From: Candidatus Moranbacteria bacterium GW2011_GWC2_40_12
GTDB taxonomy: Bacteria > Patescibacteria > Paceibacteria > Moranbacterales > UBA11712
Direction of reading: 5' to 3'
Assembly: GCA_000995965.1 (NCBI GenBank)
Contig: LBYD01000001.1
Location: 248,001 to 312,000 of the forward strand
DNA: 64,000 nucleotides
The position numbers and the translations under genes are program-made. This document shows, piece after piece, positions 23,776 through 31,135 of this stretch. Each line of letters opens with the position of its first letter. Position 1 is the first letter of the stretch. The notes below the pieces were generated by a model. The model saw nothing but the letters and a program-made list of their open reading frames with translations. It was not told where the DNA came from and ran no database searches.

Positions 23776-24339
23776 CTATTTAACCTCGACTGTTGAGCCA
23801 AGCACACTTGTTTTTGTGTAGTTGTCTGCATAGGCATCGCCTGTTTCAATTTCAGCTTCGCTTCGTGACACTCTTATTCTGTTGTCGCCAGTGTCAGCTT
23901 TCACCTCGACATCGTTTTTGACGTATGTGTCAGTGTCAGCATCGATGTCAACGGTTCCTCTTCGAGGAGCGTCAACGGTGACAAGAGCACCTTCGACCTC
24001 TGTAATGAGAACGTTTTTCGCGTCCGCATTTCCAGTCTCGATTTCAGCTTCTTCCTTGGAATTATATCCGAAAGGCATGTATCGAGCTCTCACGTAGTTT
24101 TTGCTTGATCCGTATATGCTGTTGTCTCCGGTGTCCGCTTTCACGTCAACATAGTTTCTTACAGTAGTATTTGTATCAGCATCGACTTCCACCTTTGGGC
24201 AGCAATCATCGCTGTGTCGGTGTCTTTGATCACATCCGCATGAAGAGCCGTTGCGATGATCATATCGCGCGAAAACAGCTGAAGTTGTGATTGCGAGAGC
24301 CGCTACGAAGACGACTGCGATTATCATTTTCTTTTTCAT
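23776..24339 (-). CDS. secreted protein with two DADT/TGDN repeats
   Basis: 187 residues. Signal peptide (MIIAVVFVAALAITTSAVFA), then a His/Cys cluster (SSCGCDQRHRHSDDCCPKVE) that could bind metal, then two copies of a unit with VDADTxTxVxNxVxVKADTGDN followed by AEIETGNADA or AEIETGDAYA. The unit matches the repeats of the 946-aa protein. A strong ribosome site (GAGAGGTG) precedes the ATG, and a 480-base leader with its own promoter lies upstream. Likely an extracellular solenoid-type protein. Confidence 0.78.
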   Translation of the reverse strand: MKKKMIIAVVFVAALAITTSAVFARYDHRNGSSCGCDQRHRHSDDCCPKVEVDADTNTTVRNYVDVKADTGDNSIYGSSKNYVRARYMPFGYNSKEEAEIETGNADAKNVLITEVEGALVTVDAPRRGTVDIDADTDTYVKNDVEVKADTGDNRIRVSRSEAEIETGDAYADNYTKTSVLGSTVEVK

Positions 24340-24407
24340 TTCTTTTCACCTCTCTTTCTAGTTTAGCGATAAGATTTACATCCCTTCTTATTTTCTTAAT
24401 GTTTCGC

Positions 24408-24530
24408 CTAGGCGAGAACGAGAAGAGAAGCTTCGACCTTTTCAGCCAGTCTTTCTTTCAAAAGCCGGGCCGAAAAATCCGAATTGTTTTTCAAAATAAA
24501 AAGAAGACTTCCTCCTTCCAAAACAATCAG
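24408..24530 (-). CDS. 40-aa ORF with non-ATG start in the leader
   Basis: Frame LIVLEGGSLLFILKNNSDFS... ending in EKVEASLLVLA-TAG looks like a compact alpha/beta mini-protein. The likely start is CTG at 24530, eight bases after AAGGAG; an upstream AGGAGG could use a rare ATT start in the same frame. Codon choice and a sensible hydrophobic pattern support coding, but the start codon is unusual. It lies 68 bases before the secreted-protein gene. Confidence 0.4.
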   Translation of the reverse strand: MIVLEGGSLLFILKNNSDFSARLLKERLAEKVEASLLVLA

Positions 24531-24616
24531 TTGTGAATCTCCTTTTGTTTTTCTTTTTTCAATTTTTCCTCCTGCTTCTTATGAAACTACTACAATCTTT
24601 CCGGGCGGATATTTCA

Positions 24617-24668
24617 CAAAAAAAAGCCAATCCAAATTATTCCGCAAAGAATTCGCTTGGATCGGCTT
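24617..24668 (-). terminator. strong terminator in the leader of the 24.3-kb gene
   Basis: GCCGATCCAA pairs with TTGGATTGGC, followed by eight T on the minus strand. The 5' arm is inside the 23-aa ORF at 24637-24708. Confidence 0.8.
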
Positions 24669-24708
24669 TCTTGATTCTGGTTCCATTTTTTAGCCCTTTG
24701 GTTTTCAT
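24637..24708 (-). CDS. 23-aa leader peptide ORF
   Basis: ATG at 24708, product MKTKGLKNGTRIKKADPSEF followed by FAE and TAA. No good ribosome site is visible. The ORF end is embedded in the terminator hairpin, as in the other leader at 19725-19784. Low confidence as a peptide; the position is what matters. Confidence 0.3.
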   Translation of the reverse strand: MKTKGLKNGTRIKKADPSEFFAE

Positions 24709-24737
24709 GTTGTAAAACCCTAAAAATTGGATAAACA

Positions 24738-24775
24738 AAAAAAAAGTAATGCCCGTGGGGCACCTCCTCCTTTTT
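24738..24775 (-). terminator. first hairpin in the 24.3-kb leader
   Basis: Right after AAAGGAGGAGG, stem GTGCCC/GGGCAT with loop CAC, then TACTTTTTTTTT on the minus strand. The ribosome-site-like sequence adjoins the stem. Confidence 0.55.
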
Positions 24776-24822
24776 GCTGATTGTATTTTTCTTATTTTTT
24801 TATCGTTTTTTTTCCTAGTGTC

Positions 24823-24850
24823 ATTATAATTTCTATTTTCATTTTTGCAA
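24823..24850 (-). promoter_or_regulatory. promoter of the 24.3-kb secreted-protein gene
   Basis: TTGCAA (24850-24845), 16-base spacer, perfect TATAAT (24828-24823) on the minus strand. Confidence 0.6.
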
Positions 24851-24858
24851 ACAAAAAA

Positions 24859-24899
24859 TGTGGATAACTGAGCAGACATTTTGTTTTTGTGGTCTAATT
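24859..24899 (-). promoter_or_regulatory. shared upstream element (copy 2)
   Basis: Contains the perfect DnaA-box consensus AGTTATCCACA with CTGCTC before it and a T run after it, starting 9 bases upstream of the -35 box. Matches copy 1 at 19905-19947. Confidence 0.55.
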
Positions 24900-24925
24900 T
24901 ATTTTTCACTCCTCTTTTTTGGCCA

Positions 24926-24966
24926 AGAAAAAGGGGCGGCGCCTTGCGAGCACCACCCCGTGAATC
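24926..24966 (-). terminator. terminator of the polysaccharide deacetylase gene
   Basis: GGGGTGGTGC pairs with GCGCCGCCCC (two wobble pairs) followed by TTTTT. Confidence 0.8.
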
Positions 24967-25002
24967 ATTCGTGACTATTTATTTTCCCCCCCCGGCAGCC
25001 GC

Positions 25003-25803
25003 TTATTCATCAAGAAGAAGCAGGCTGATCACGGCCGAGATATCCGCCGGCCGCATTTTCTTCACCATTTGAGAGACAGTGAGAGTTTCCAATTGTCCCT
25101 CGGCGATGAGACCGGCCGCGTGACCCAGAATCTCTTCTGCCATGGCCGAGGTGATCGAATCGGGATCACCCGCTACGTTCACTTGATGAACGACCAGCAC
25201 CCCAGCGGCCTTTTGATCGACAAGGTCATTCAGCCAAGTTTTTACTTTGGCCATATCGGTGGCTGCCTTGAGGCTGATCACCTCGATGCCAAAGGCATCA
25301 AAGTTTGACACATAATTCGTGTCGTTGTATTCGCCGCAAGCCCTCCGAAGCGAAGTATATCCTCGCGGCTTTATCAGCTCCACCGTGTGGCTGTTGAACT
25401 CGCCATATGGCGGAGCGAAAGCGGAAACGGGACCAAGTCCCCAACCAACAAGATCCTGCTTGGCGGCCTCAAGGTCAGCCAGAAATGTCTGGTCAGCAAC
25501 TGCCAAAGCATCAGTATGGTTTTGGGTGTGGTTCCCCATTTCCCAACCCCGGCCTTTCAGCGTCTGGAGGTCAGAAACGTACATAAAGTCATAATCGTTT
25601 CTGATCCAGCTGGTGACGGGATAACAGGTTCCGACGATGCCATGATTCCGCATGATCGGAGCGAGGTATTCCCACTGGGTCCAATGGCCGTCATCGCAGG
25701 TTATGACCAAAATGGCCTTACTGAGACTTCTGGCCTGGCTGGGCATCGCTACCGCCAGAAAAGCAGCGGCCAGAAAAATTGTCAAAAAACCTTTTTTCAG
25801 CAT
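25003..25803 (-). CDS. secreted polysaccharide deacetylase (CE4/NodB)
   Basis: 266 residues from the ATG at 25803, preceded by CGGAGTGG. Signal peptide (GFLTIFLAAAFLAVAMPSQA), then the NodB fold: KAILVITCDDGHWTQWEYLA has the catalytic/metal Asp pair (CDDG instead of FDDG), MGNHTQNHTD is the metal HxxxH motif, and SAFAPPYGEFNSHT is the RxPY-type motif 3. VLVVHQVN corresponds to the C-terminal LxH motif. GC-richer than its neighbours and a monocistronic unit with its own consensus promoter and terminator, so acquisition from elsewhere is possible. Probably deacetylates an amino-sugar polymer. Confidence 0.9.
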   Translation of the reverse strand: MLKKGFLTIFLAAAFLAVAMPSQARSLSKAILVITCDDGHWTQWEYLAPIMRNHGIVGTCYPVTSWIRNDYDFMYVSDLQTLKGRGWEMGNHTQNHTDALAVADQTFLADLEAAKQDLVGWGLGPVSAFAPPYGEFNSHTVELIKPRGYTSLRRACGEYNDTNYVSNFDAFGIEVISLKAATDMAKVKTWLNDLVDQKAAGVLVVHQVNVAGDPDSITSAMAEEILGHAAGLIAEGQLETLTVSQMVKKMRPADISAVISLLLLDE

Positions 25804-25882
25804 ATTCCACTCCGTTTTTTCGAAATTTTTGTCAAAATCATGCGCAGAGGAAGAACCGCTGTCCTTCACAAAGCGTCAAAGC

Positions 25883-25911
25883 ATTAAATCACTAAATATA
25901 TATTTTGTCAA
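25883..25911 (-). promoter_or_regulatory. consensus promoter of the deacetylase gene
   Basis: TTGACA (25911-25906), 17-base spacer, TTTAAT (25888-25883). A start at 25869 would lie almost on the transcription start, supporting 25803. Confidence 0.75.
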
Positions 25912-25981
25912 GAGCAGAAAAAAAATACCAAAAAAATCCCTTTTATTTCAGGGATTTCGGATTTGAATCTTCTTCAATTTT

Positions 25982-26707
25982 TCACTGGAAAATTTTGGCA
26001 AGCCAGCCAAAAAGGCTTATCCTGGAATCGTTTTCACTGATAAACTGGTTTATTCTCGCCTGCTCCTGCTCAAATTCCCGTATCTGTTCCTCAAGCTTTT
26101 GCCTTGTTTCTTCGTTTTCGGTTCTGCTTGCAAGCCCTTCCAGTTGGCGAATCCGGTTTCGCGTCTGCACCATTTCGCTCCTAAGAGCGCCAAGACTCTT
26201 ATAATCCGAACCGATTAGAAAAGTTTGTATTTTACCGCGGGCTTGAACTTGTTCCATGGCCGTAACTGTCACCGCTTCGCCCTGGTTTTGCTGCATAGCC
26301 ACATTCCGGACTTCACCGCCGATTCCATTTTTGTTTTTGCCGTCTTCATTTTTTGCCGCTTCAAGCAGGTTTTTCACGAAACTGACCACAGCGCTCCGGT
26401 GCGTATCGGCGTTTGCCTGTCCGGCATTCGCGGCCCTTGCTGACTGTTCGTTGCTCTTCTCTTGATTCGATTGAGCGGGACCGGCATTTTTGTTCTTTTC
26501 CTCAATCTTTTCCCGGTTCTTGTTTTGATTCTGGCTTTGACCGGAATTGCCGGCGCCAGATCCCGGTGCCTCATCTCTATTTCCCTGTATGCTCACGTTG
26601 CGGCTCGGATTTTCGTTTTGGGCTGATTCCGATTTCGCAAAAACAAAACCCGCCGCCCCAAAAACAAAAAGTAGCGCTACTGAAGACAAAACTTTCTTTT
26701 TTTTCAT
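25982..26707 (-). CDS. secreted Asn/Gln/Glu-rich coiled-coil protein
   Basis: 241 residues. Signal peptide (VLSSVALLFVFGAAGFVFA), a low-complexity region rich in Asn, Gln, Lys and Glu, then a helical C-terminal half (VSFVKNLLEAAKNEDGKNKN, LRSEMVQTRNRIRQLEG) forming a coiled coil. No Cys and no known domain. Small secreted proteins of this kind are common in CPR genomes. Transcribed divergently from the phosphoesterase at 26843, with AT-rich sequence between them. Confidence 0.7.
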   Translation of the reverse strand: MKKKKVLSSVALLFVFGAAGFVFAKSESAQNENPSRNVSIQGNRDEAPGSGAGNSGQSQNQNKNREKIEEKNKNAGPAQSNQEKSNEQSARAANAGQANADTHRSAVVSFVKNLLEAAKNEDGKNKNGIGGEVRNVAMQQNQGEAVTVTAMEQVQARGKIQTFLIGSDYKSLGALRSEMVQTRNRIRQLEGLASRTENEETRQKLEEQIREFEQEQARINQFISENDSRISLFGWLAKIFQ

Positions 26708-26842
26708 TTCATTAATTTAGCATTTACTTGTTTCAATATACTATATTTCAACTTTTCAGTCAAAAATAGTCAAAGAAATTTTCAACTTTTTTCCCAAAAT
26801 TATTTTTGTGATATAATGCTGGCACTAATGCATTTTCTTTCC

Positions 26843-27712
26843 ATGAGAAAATTGTGTGTTTTTGTTTTTGCGGCGGCCTTGTTTTTTGTTTTCTCCTCCC
26901 AGAGGGTTTGGGCTTTTTCCTTTGCAGTCCTCGGCGACACGCAAAAATTCAGTGGCCAAAAAAGCGGACTGGGAAAATCAGTCAAAAGCCTGAAAAAATA
27001 TCAAGATATTGATTTTTTGGTTTCTCTCGGGGATATGTGCTCGGGAAAAAAGTGCGAGAAAAAATTGAAGAAATGGAAAAAAATCGTTGACCCGCTGAAT
27101 GTTCCGATTTACCCCGTGATGGGAAACCATGATTTTGTTTCGCTTGGATTCTGGAATTCCTGTTTCGGCCCTCCCCAAAACGGCCCTGCCGGATTCACTG
27201 GAATCAGCTATTCCTTTGATTTCGAGAATTCTCATTTCGTGGTCTTGAGCAGCTCCTATCCTATATGGCACGCCATTGACGCCGCACAAAGATCCTGGCT
27301 GGAAGCAGATTTGTCAGCCAATACAAAAGAAAATGTTTTTGTTTTTTTCCACGCGCCGGCCTTCCCGGTGGGCGGGAAAATCAAAAACAGCCTTGATGCA
27401 AATCCCGAAGAGCGCGACGCTTTTTGGCAGATTATTGACAGCAACAATGTCACCGCCGTATTTTCAGGGCATGAACACATTTTTTCGCGAAGACTGATTG
27501 ATTCTTCCGTTTTTCCCGGCGCCCAAAACAGCATTTATCAAATTGGCGAAGGAAACACAGACGCTAATCCCCATTCCAAACCTGTCCAGAATGTTGAATA
27601 TTTTTTCGGGCAGAAAAGTTATTTAGTCGTCAGCGTTGATGGGACGCAAATCACGACCAGCCTGTTCAAACCCGGAGGAAAGCTTCTGAATTCTTTCCGG
27701 TTTCAAAAGTGA
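26843..27712 (+). CDS. secreted calcineurin-like metallophosphoesterase
   Basis: 289 residues. Signal peptide (LCVFVFAAALFFVFSSQRVWA), then the metallophosphoesterase motifs in order: FAVLGDTQ (metal Asp), LVSLGDMC, VMGNHDF, FFHAPAF and FSGHEHIF. Such enzymes hydrolyse phosphomono- or diesters outside the cell, for example to scavenge phosphate or trim teichoic-like polymers. A TATAAT at 26812-26817 places the transcription start near 26824, so the start is at 26828 or 26843; I chose the one giving a compact signal peptide. It is the only plus-strand gene between 12.3 and 47 kb. Confidence 0.88.
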   Translation: MRKLCVFVFAAALFFVFSSQRVWAFSFAVLGDTQKFSGQKSGLGKSVKSLKKYQDIDFLVSLGDMCSGKKCEKKLKKWKKIVDPLNVPIYPVMGNHDFVSLGFWNSCFGPPQNGPAGFTGISYSFDFENSHFVVLSSSYPIWHAIDAAQRSWLEADLSANTKENVFVFFHAPAFPVGGKIKNSLDANPEERDAFWQIIDSNNVTAVFSGHEHIFSRRLIDSSVFPGAQNSIYQIGEGNTDANPHSKPVQNVEYFFGQKSYLVVSVDGTQITTSLFKPGGKLLNSFRFQK

Positions 27713-27754
27713 GCCCTGAATCACAGGCTCGCTCTGTATTTCCAAAAAAATAAT

Positions 27755-28600
27755 CTAGATCTCCGTCATTCTGTATTTATCAAACTCGACGTCCATGAAA
27801 TCCGTCCGGATGCCGGCATGGCCATTCCCCGAAATCACATTTCCCCCGTATTTTCCTGGCTCGTCGTGCGCTTCGGCCGCTAAAATCCATTCTTTCTTTT
27901 TCTTGATATAAAGCTTCATTTCAACATTCCCGCTGTCGGTATCCCGAATTTCTGATTTCAGGCTGATCCACTTTTTTTTTGGCAAAAGATGCGACCGGCT
28001 CGCGCTCTGGCGATTGTATTTTTTTGTGCTGAATAGGCGATTGTGGGCCATTTCAAAATATTCTCCGTTTATTTTCTTTTTTATCACCGCATATCCGTCC
28101 ACTCTGATGCCGGCATAGTAGAGATTTTCGCTGTCCTGGTATCTTCCCAAAAAGAGAATCCCGTTTGATTCGTTCCGATTCGGACTTTTGCTCAAATTGA
28201 ACTTGTTGATTCTGAAACTGGCTTCCTGGCTGAAGTTTTGCCATTCAGACTTGGAAATCAGCCGGAAAATATTCTGGGGATGTTTTCCTCCATCCGTATC
28301 TTTTGGGTTCGTTTTTTTGTACTCTTTTCTCCATTTTGAATTCGGAGGTATATTTTTTTGCAAAGTCCGCCCTGTGCCTTTCCGGCAGAGCATTTTTCCG
28401 CCGGAATTGACCCACCAATCAGAGTCTTTGCTTCTTTCCATGCTTTCGGACTCGTCAATTGAACATTTCACGCCGAATTTTTCAAAGAAGGCGCCGCTGC
28501 TCGACTTCGCTTCCGGCACGAACAAAATTGCCAAAGCAAAAAGGACAATCGCTTTCGAAATGAAAATATTTCCTATTTTTTTATTTTCGCGATCCCTCAT
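27755..28600 (-). CDS. secreted concanavalin-like domain protein (paralogue A)
   Basis: 281 residues: N-terminal membrane/signal segment (IVLFALAILFVPEAKS) and a single beta-sandwich domain with WWVNSGGKMLCRKGTGRTLQ, DTDGGKHPQNIFRLISKSEW, NESNGILFLGRYQDSENLYY, AGIRVDGYAVIKKK and the closing GHAGIRTDFMDVEFDKYR. This is the pattern of DUF1080/LamG-like carbohydrate-associated folds. It is paralogous to the gene immediately upstream (28615). Both sit in the synthase/deacetylase cluster, so carbohydrate binding or lyase activity on that polymer is a reasonable inference. Confidence 0.8.
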   Translation of the reverse strand: MRDRENKKIGNIFISKAIVLFALAILFVPEAKSSSGAFFEKFGVKCSIDESESMERSKDSDWWVNSGGKMLCRKGTGRTLQKNIPPNSKWRKEYKKTNPKDTDGGKHPQNIFRLISKSEWQNFSQEASFRINKFNLSKSPNRNESNGILFLGRYQDSENLYYAGIRVDGYAVIKKKINGEYFEMAHNRLFSTKKYNRQSASRSHLLPKKKWISLKSEIRDTDSGNVEMKLYIKKKKEWILAAEAHDEPGKYGGNVISGNGHAGIRTDFMDVEFDKYRMTEI

Positions 28601-28614
28601 GGCATTTTCTCGTA

Positions 28615-29535
28615 TTATTTCACTTCCGCAATCTTGTAGCCTGAAAACTCGACGTCCATGAAATCCGTCCGGATGCCGGCATGGCCTTCGTCTGATATGA
28701 TGTTTGTTCCGAATTCTTTTTTCCCGTTGTCCAACGCGCTTGCCGCCAACTTCCAGTTTCCGTCCCCTTCCTCGTCAATGAAGAGCTTTATATCAACATC
28801 GCCATCAGGGGTGTTCCGAAGCTCGCACCGAAGCCCGATCCATTTGCCGATTGGAAGCAAGTTGGGGTTTTCATCACGATCGTATTCCTCGCCCTGGAAA
28901 ATTCTTTTTTCGTTCAAAGTGAAGTAGTCGCCCTCGTACTTTTTTTTTATTATGGCCGAACCATCCACCCGAATTCCGGTGTAATAGAGATTATCCCCAT
29001 CCTCATAGCGGCTCATGAGGAGTATCCCGTTCGATTCGTTCCGGTTTTCGCTTTCAGAAAGGTTTATTTTGTTGATGCGAAAATACGATTCCTGGACTAA
29101 ATTGTTCCACTTGCCTCGAGTCACCAGCCGGAAAATATTTTGCGGATGCCGTCCCCCATCCGTGTCGCGGGAATTGTTTTTTTTGTATTTTCCGAACCAT
29201 TCGGAATCAGAGGAGAGGTCTCCCTGAACGGTTTTTCCGATTCCGTTTCCGCTCGTCATGAGTCCGCCGGAATTCAACCACCAATCCGGGTTCTTGCTTT
29301 CTGAAATTTTTGCGGTTTCATTCAGCGTTGCGTCTTTCTGAAAATCTTCTCTAAATGTTTTTTCTTCAGAAAATATCCGGCTCCCCGAAGGCAATGGCTG
29401 CTTTTTGGCCTTTTCCAGGAAAATGACCGCCGCAATGGCGATCAACGCCAAAAAAATCACGACGCTGCTCGCCTTGAAAAACGTTTTTCCGGCCAACCGG
29501 GCTTTTTTTTTGTTAATTTCTGTATCCGGATGCAT
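28615..29535 (-). CDS. membrane-anchored concanavalin-like domain protein (paralogue B)
   Basis: 306 residues from the ATG at 29535, preceded by GAGAGGT. One membrane helix (ASSVVIFLALIAIAAVIFL), an exposed linker and the same domain as its neighbour: DWWLNSGGLMTSGNGIGKTV, DTDGGRHPQNIFRLVTRGKW, RNESNGILLMSRYEDGDNLY, YTGIRVDGSAIIKKK, GHAGIRTDFMDVEFSGYK. A tandem duplicate with one anchored and one probably released copy. The cluster suggests action on an extracellular polysaccharide. Confidence 0.82.
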   Translation of the reverse strand: MHPDTEINKKKARLAGKTFFKASSVVIFLALIAIAAVIFLEKAKKQPLPSGSRIFSEEKTFREDFQKDATLNETAKISESKNPDWWLNSGGLMTSGNGIGKTVQGDLSSDSEWFGKYKKNNSRDTDGGRHPQNIFRLVTRGKWNNLVQESYFRINKINLSESENRNESNGILLMSRYEDGDNLYYTGIRVDGSAIIKKKYEGDYFTLNEKRIFQGEEYDRDENPNLLPIGKWIGLRCELRNTPDGDVDIKLFIDEEGDGNWKLAASALDNGKKEFGTNIISDEGHAGIRTDFMDVEFSGYKIAEVK

Positions 29536-29580
29536 AATTGACCTCTCAATCAATTATACCATAAATATCGCTAAATGTTT

Positions 29581-31134
29581 TCACAAAGCGGAAACGTTCA
29601 CTTTTTTTACCCGGATCATCACTTTTTCCGGCGATTCGTCCCAGAAATAAAATCCTATCCCTCCCGAAGAAAGCGCCTGGCTTATTTGGGTCTCAAGCAG
29701 CAAATTACCGTTCAAATAGCACATGATCCGGTCTCCGATGATTCCAGTGCTCAAGCGATTTTCCAGACCATCCAGAATGCTGAAGCCGCCCGCTTTTTCA
29801 GCTAACAGAGTCTCATTTCCGCCAACCCTCTGGAAAACATAAATTCCGTTTTTGCCGAAATTGCAGCGGGCATAATTTTCATCATTTTTATAGCGGACGA
29901 TTTGGGATATCGAGTTTCCTCCCGATATCTCGGCGAGGCTCGTAACGGAATAGTTTTTCCAGGAAGACGCGCCCAAAAGTGTGGACAGATTGCCGCCTTT
30001 TTCCTCTGTTTTATAAAGCGTCAAGTCCCCCCAAATTTTCATTTCTCCCCAGCTGGCCTTCCATCCCCGATTGTCCCAGAAAAAATCCTCGTATGGCAAT
30101 TTTTTTTCTTCGTTCCGTTCCAATATTTTCAAAAGGTCCGCTGGAGAAATTTCAGAGCTGACATCGATCCTTTTCGCATGAAGCGCATTGGCGTCCGGCT
30201 GGTTTCCGGCTGGTTCACCCGGGTCGACTTGCATGAAAGTCAGCGGATATATGCTTCCGATATTGTCACGGATAAATTGCTGAGATTCCGGAAAGTTGAC
30301 CGATTCCTGGCCGAGATCGTTGAACGGATAAGCATAGGCGAAAGTTTTCTGTCCGAGTTCCTTTTCTATTTTTATTTTTGAGCTGGCGAGATCCTTGAGA
30401 ATCCTGTTTTTTGCCTCGCCGGGAGTTTCCATCCGATTTTCGGAAGCCAGCCAAAGAAGATTGCTCATGAAATGCCCCTTGCTTCCGGATGAGTCCACCT
30501 GTTCCCAGTTATGGTCAAAATCGCCATGCGACTGGATTTCCCATCTTTTGCTTTTTATCATATCTTGGAGCTCGCTCTTTCCCAGATAAAAATTGTCTCC
30601 TCGATGCTGATCGCCGAGCGATCTTCCCGTGATGAGAAACATGACCGCGCTATAGCCGACGGATTTCAATACCGGATCACCCTCGTAGTAGCTGTCCTTT
30701 CTCCCGTCATCGAAAGTCAGCATGAATGATTTTTCGGGAAGGGCCTTGCCTTTTTTCATGTATTCGAAAAATTCCGCCAGAGTGACTGTCTGGTATCCAG
30801 CCTCTTTGAGAGCGAACATCTGTTCCCTGAATTCTTCAAGGCTGATGTTTGTCCCGTCTTCTTCCCAATTTTTGCCAGTCAAAATGCCGTGATAGAGAAG
30901 AACTGGAATTGACCCGGCCGTATTCGAATCATTTGGCGGCGGGGCTAAATTCTCCGATTTTCGGGCGGCCAAGGCTTGTTTATGCCGAAAAAAATCCACT
31001 TCCATGCCAATTTTTTTCCAGCCCTTTATTTTTTCCCTCCGCAAAATGTCCATTCCGCTGACCATGGCCAAAATAAACATGGCGATAACCAGGACGAAAA
31101 ATATTTTTATCATTTTCAAGTTGAATTCGGCCAT
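29581..31134 (-). CDS. membrane-anchored polysaccharide deacetylase with lectin-like C-terminal domain
   Basis: 517 residues. N-terminal helix, a linker, then IPVLLYHGILTGKNWEEDGT and SFMLTFDDGRKDSYYEG (metal Asp pair), RWEIQSHGDFDHNW (HxxxH variant), and TFAYAYPFNDLG (motif 3): a PgaB/IcaB-like CE4 domain. Residues about 370-517 (WKNYSVTSLAEISGGNSISQ, GGIGFYFWDESPEKVMIRVK) form a concanavalin-like domain similar in plan to the two downstream proteins. It starts one base after the synthase stop, so they form one operon. Likely N-deacetylates the polymer made by the synthase. Confidence 0.88.
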   Translation of the reverse strand: MAEFNLKMIKIFFVLVIAMFILAMVSGMDILRREKIKGWKKIGMEVDFFRHKQALAARKSENLAPPPNDSNTAGSIPVLLYHGILTGKNWEEDGTNISLEEFREQMFALKEAGYQTVTLAEFFEYMKKGKALPEKSFMLTFDDGRKDSYYEGDPVLKSVGYSAVMFLITGRSLGDQHRGDNFYLGKSELQDMIKSKRWEIQSHGDFDHNWEQVDSSGSKGHFMSNLLWLASENRMETPGEAKNRILKDLASSKIKIEKELGQKTFAYAYPFNDLGQESVNFPESQQFIRDNIGSIYPLTFMQVDPGEPAGNQPDANALHAKRIDVSSEISPADLLKILERNEEKKLPYEDFFWDNRGWKASWGEMKIWGDLTLYKTEEKGGNLSTLLGASSWKNYSVTSLAEISGGNSISQIVRYKNDENYARCNFGKNGIYVFQRVGGNETLLAEKAGGFSILDGLENRLSTGIIGDRIMCYLNGNLLLETQISQALSSGGIGFYFWDESPEKVMIRVKKVNVSAL

Positions 31135-31135
31135 G

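Noticed and set aside
19905..24899. Replication origin suggested by DnaA-box consensus (AGTTATCCACA)
   Set aside because: Only one perfect and one near-perfect box, 5 kb apart, no dnaA/dnaN/gyrB neighbours and no box cluster. A promoter-linked element is the better reading.
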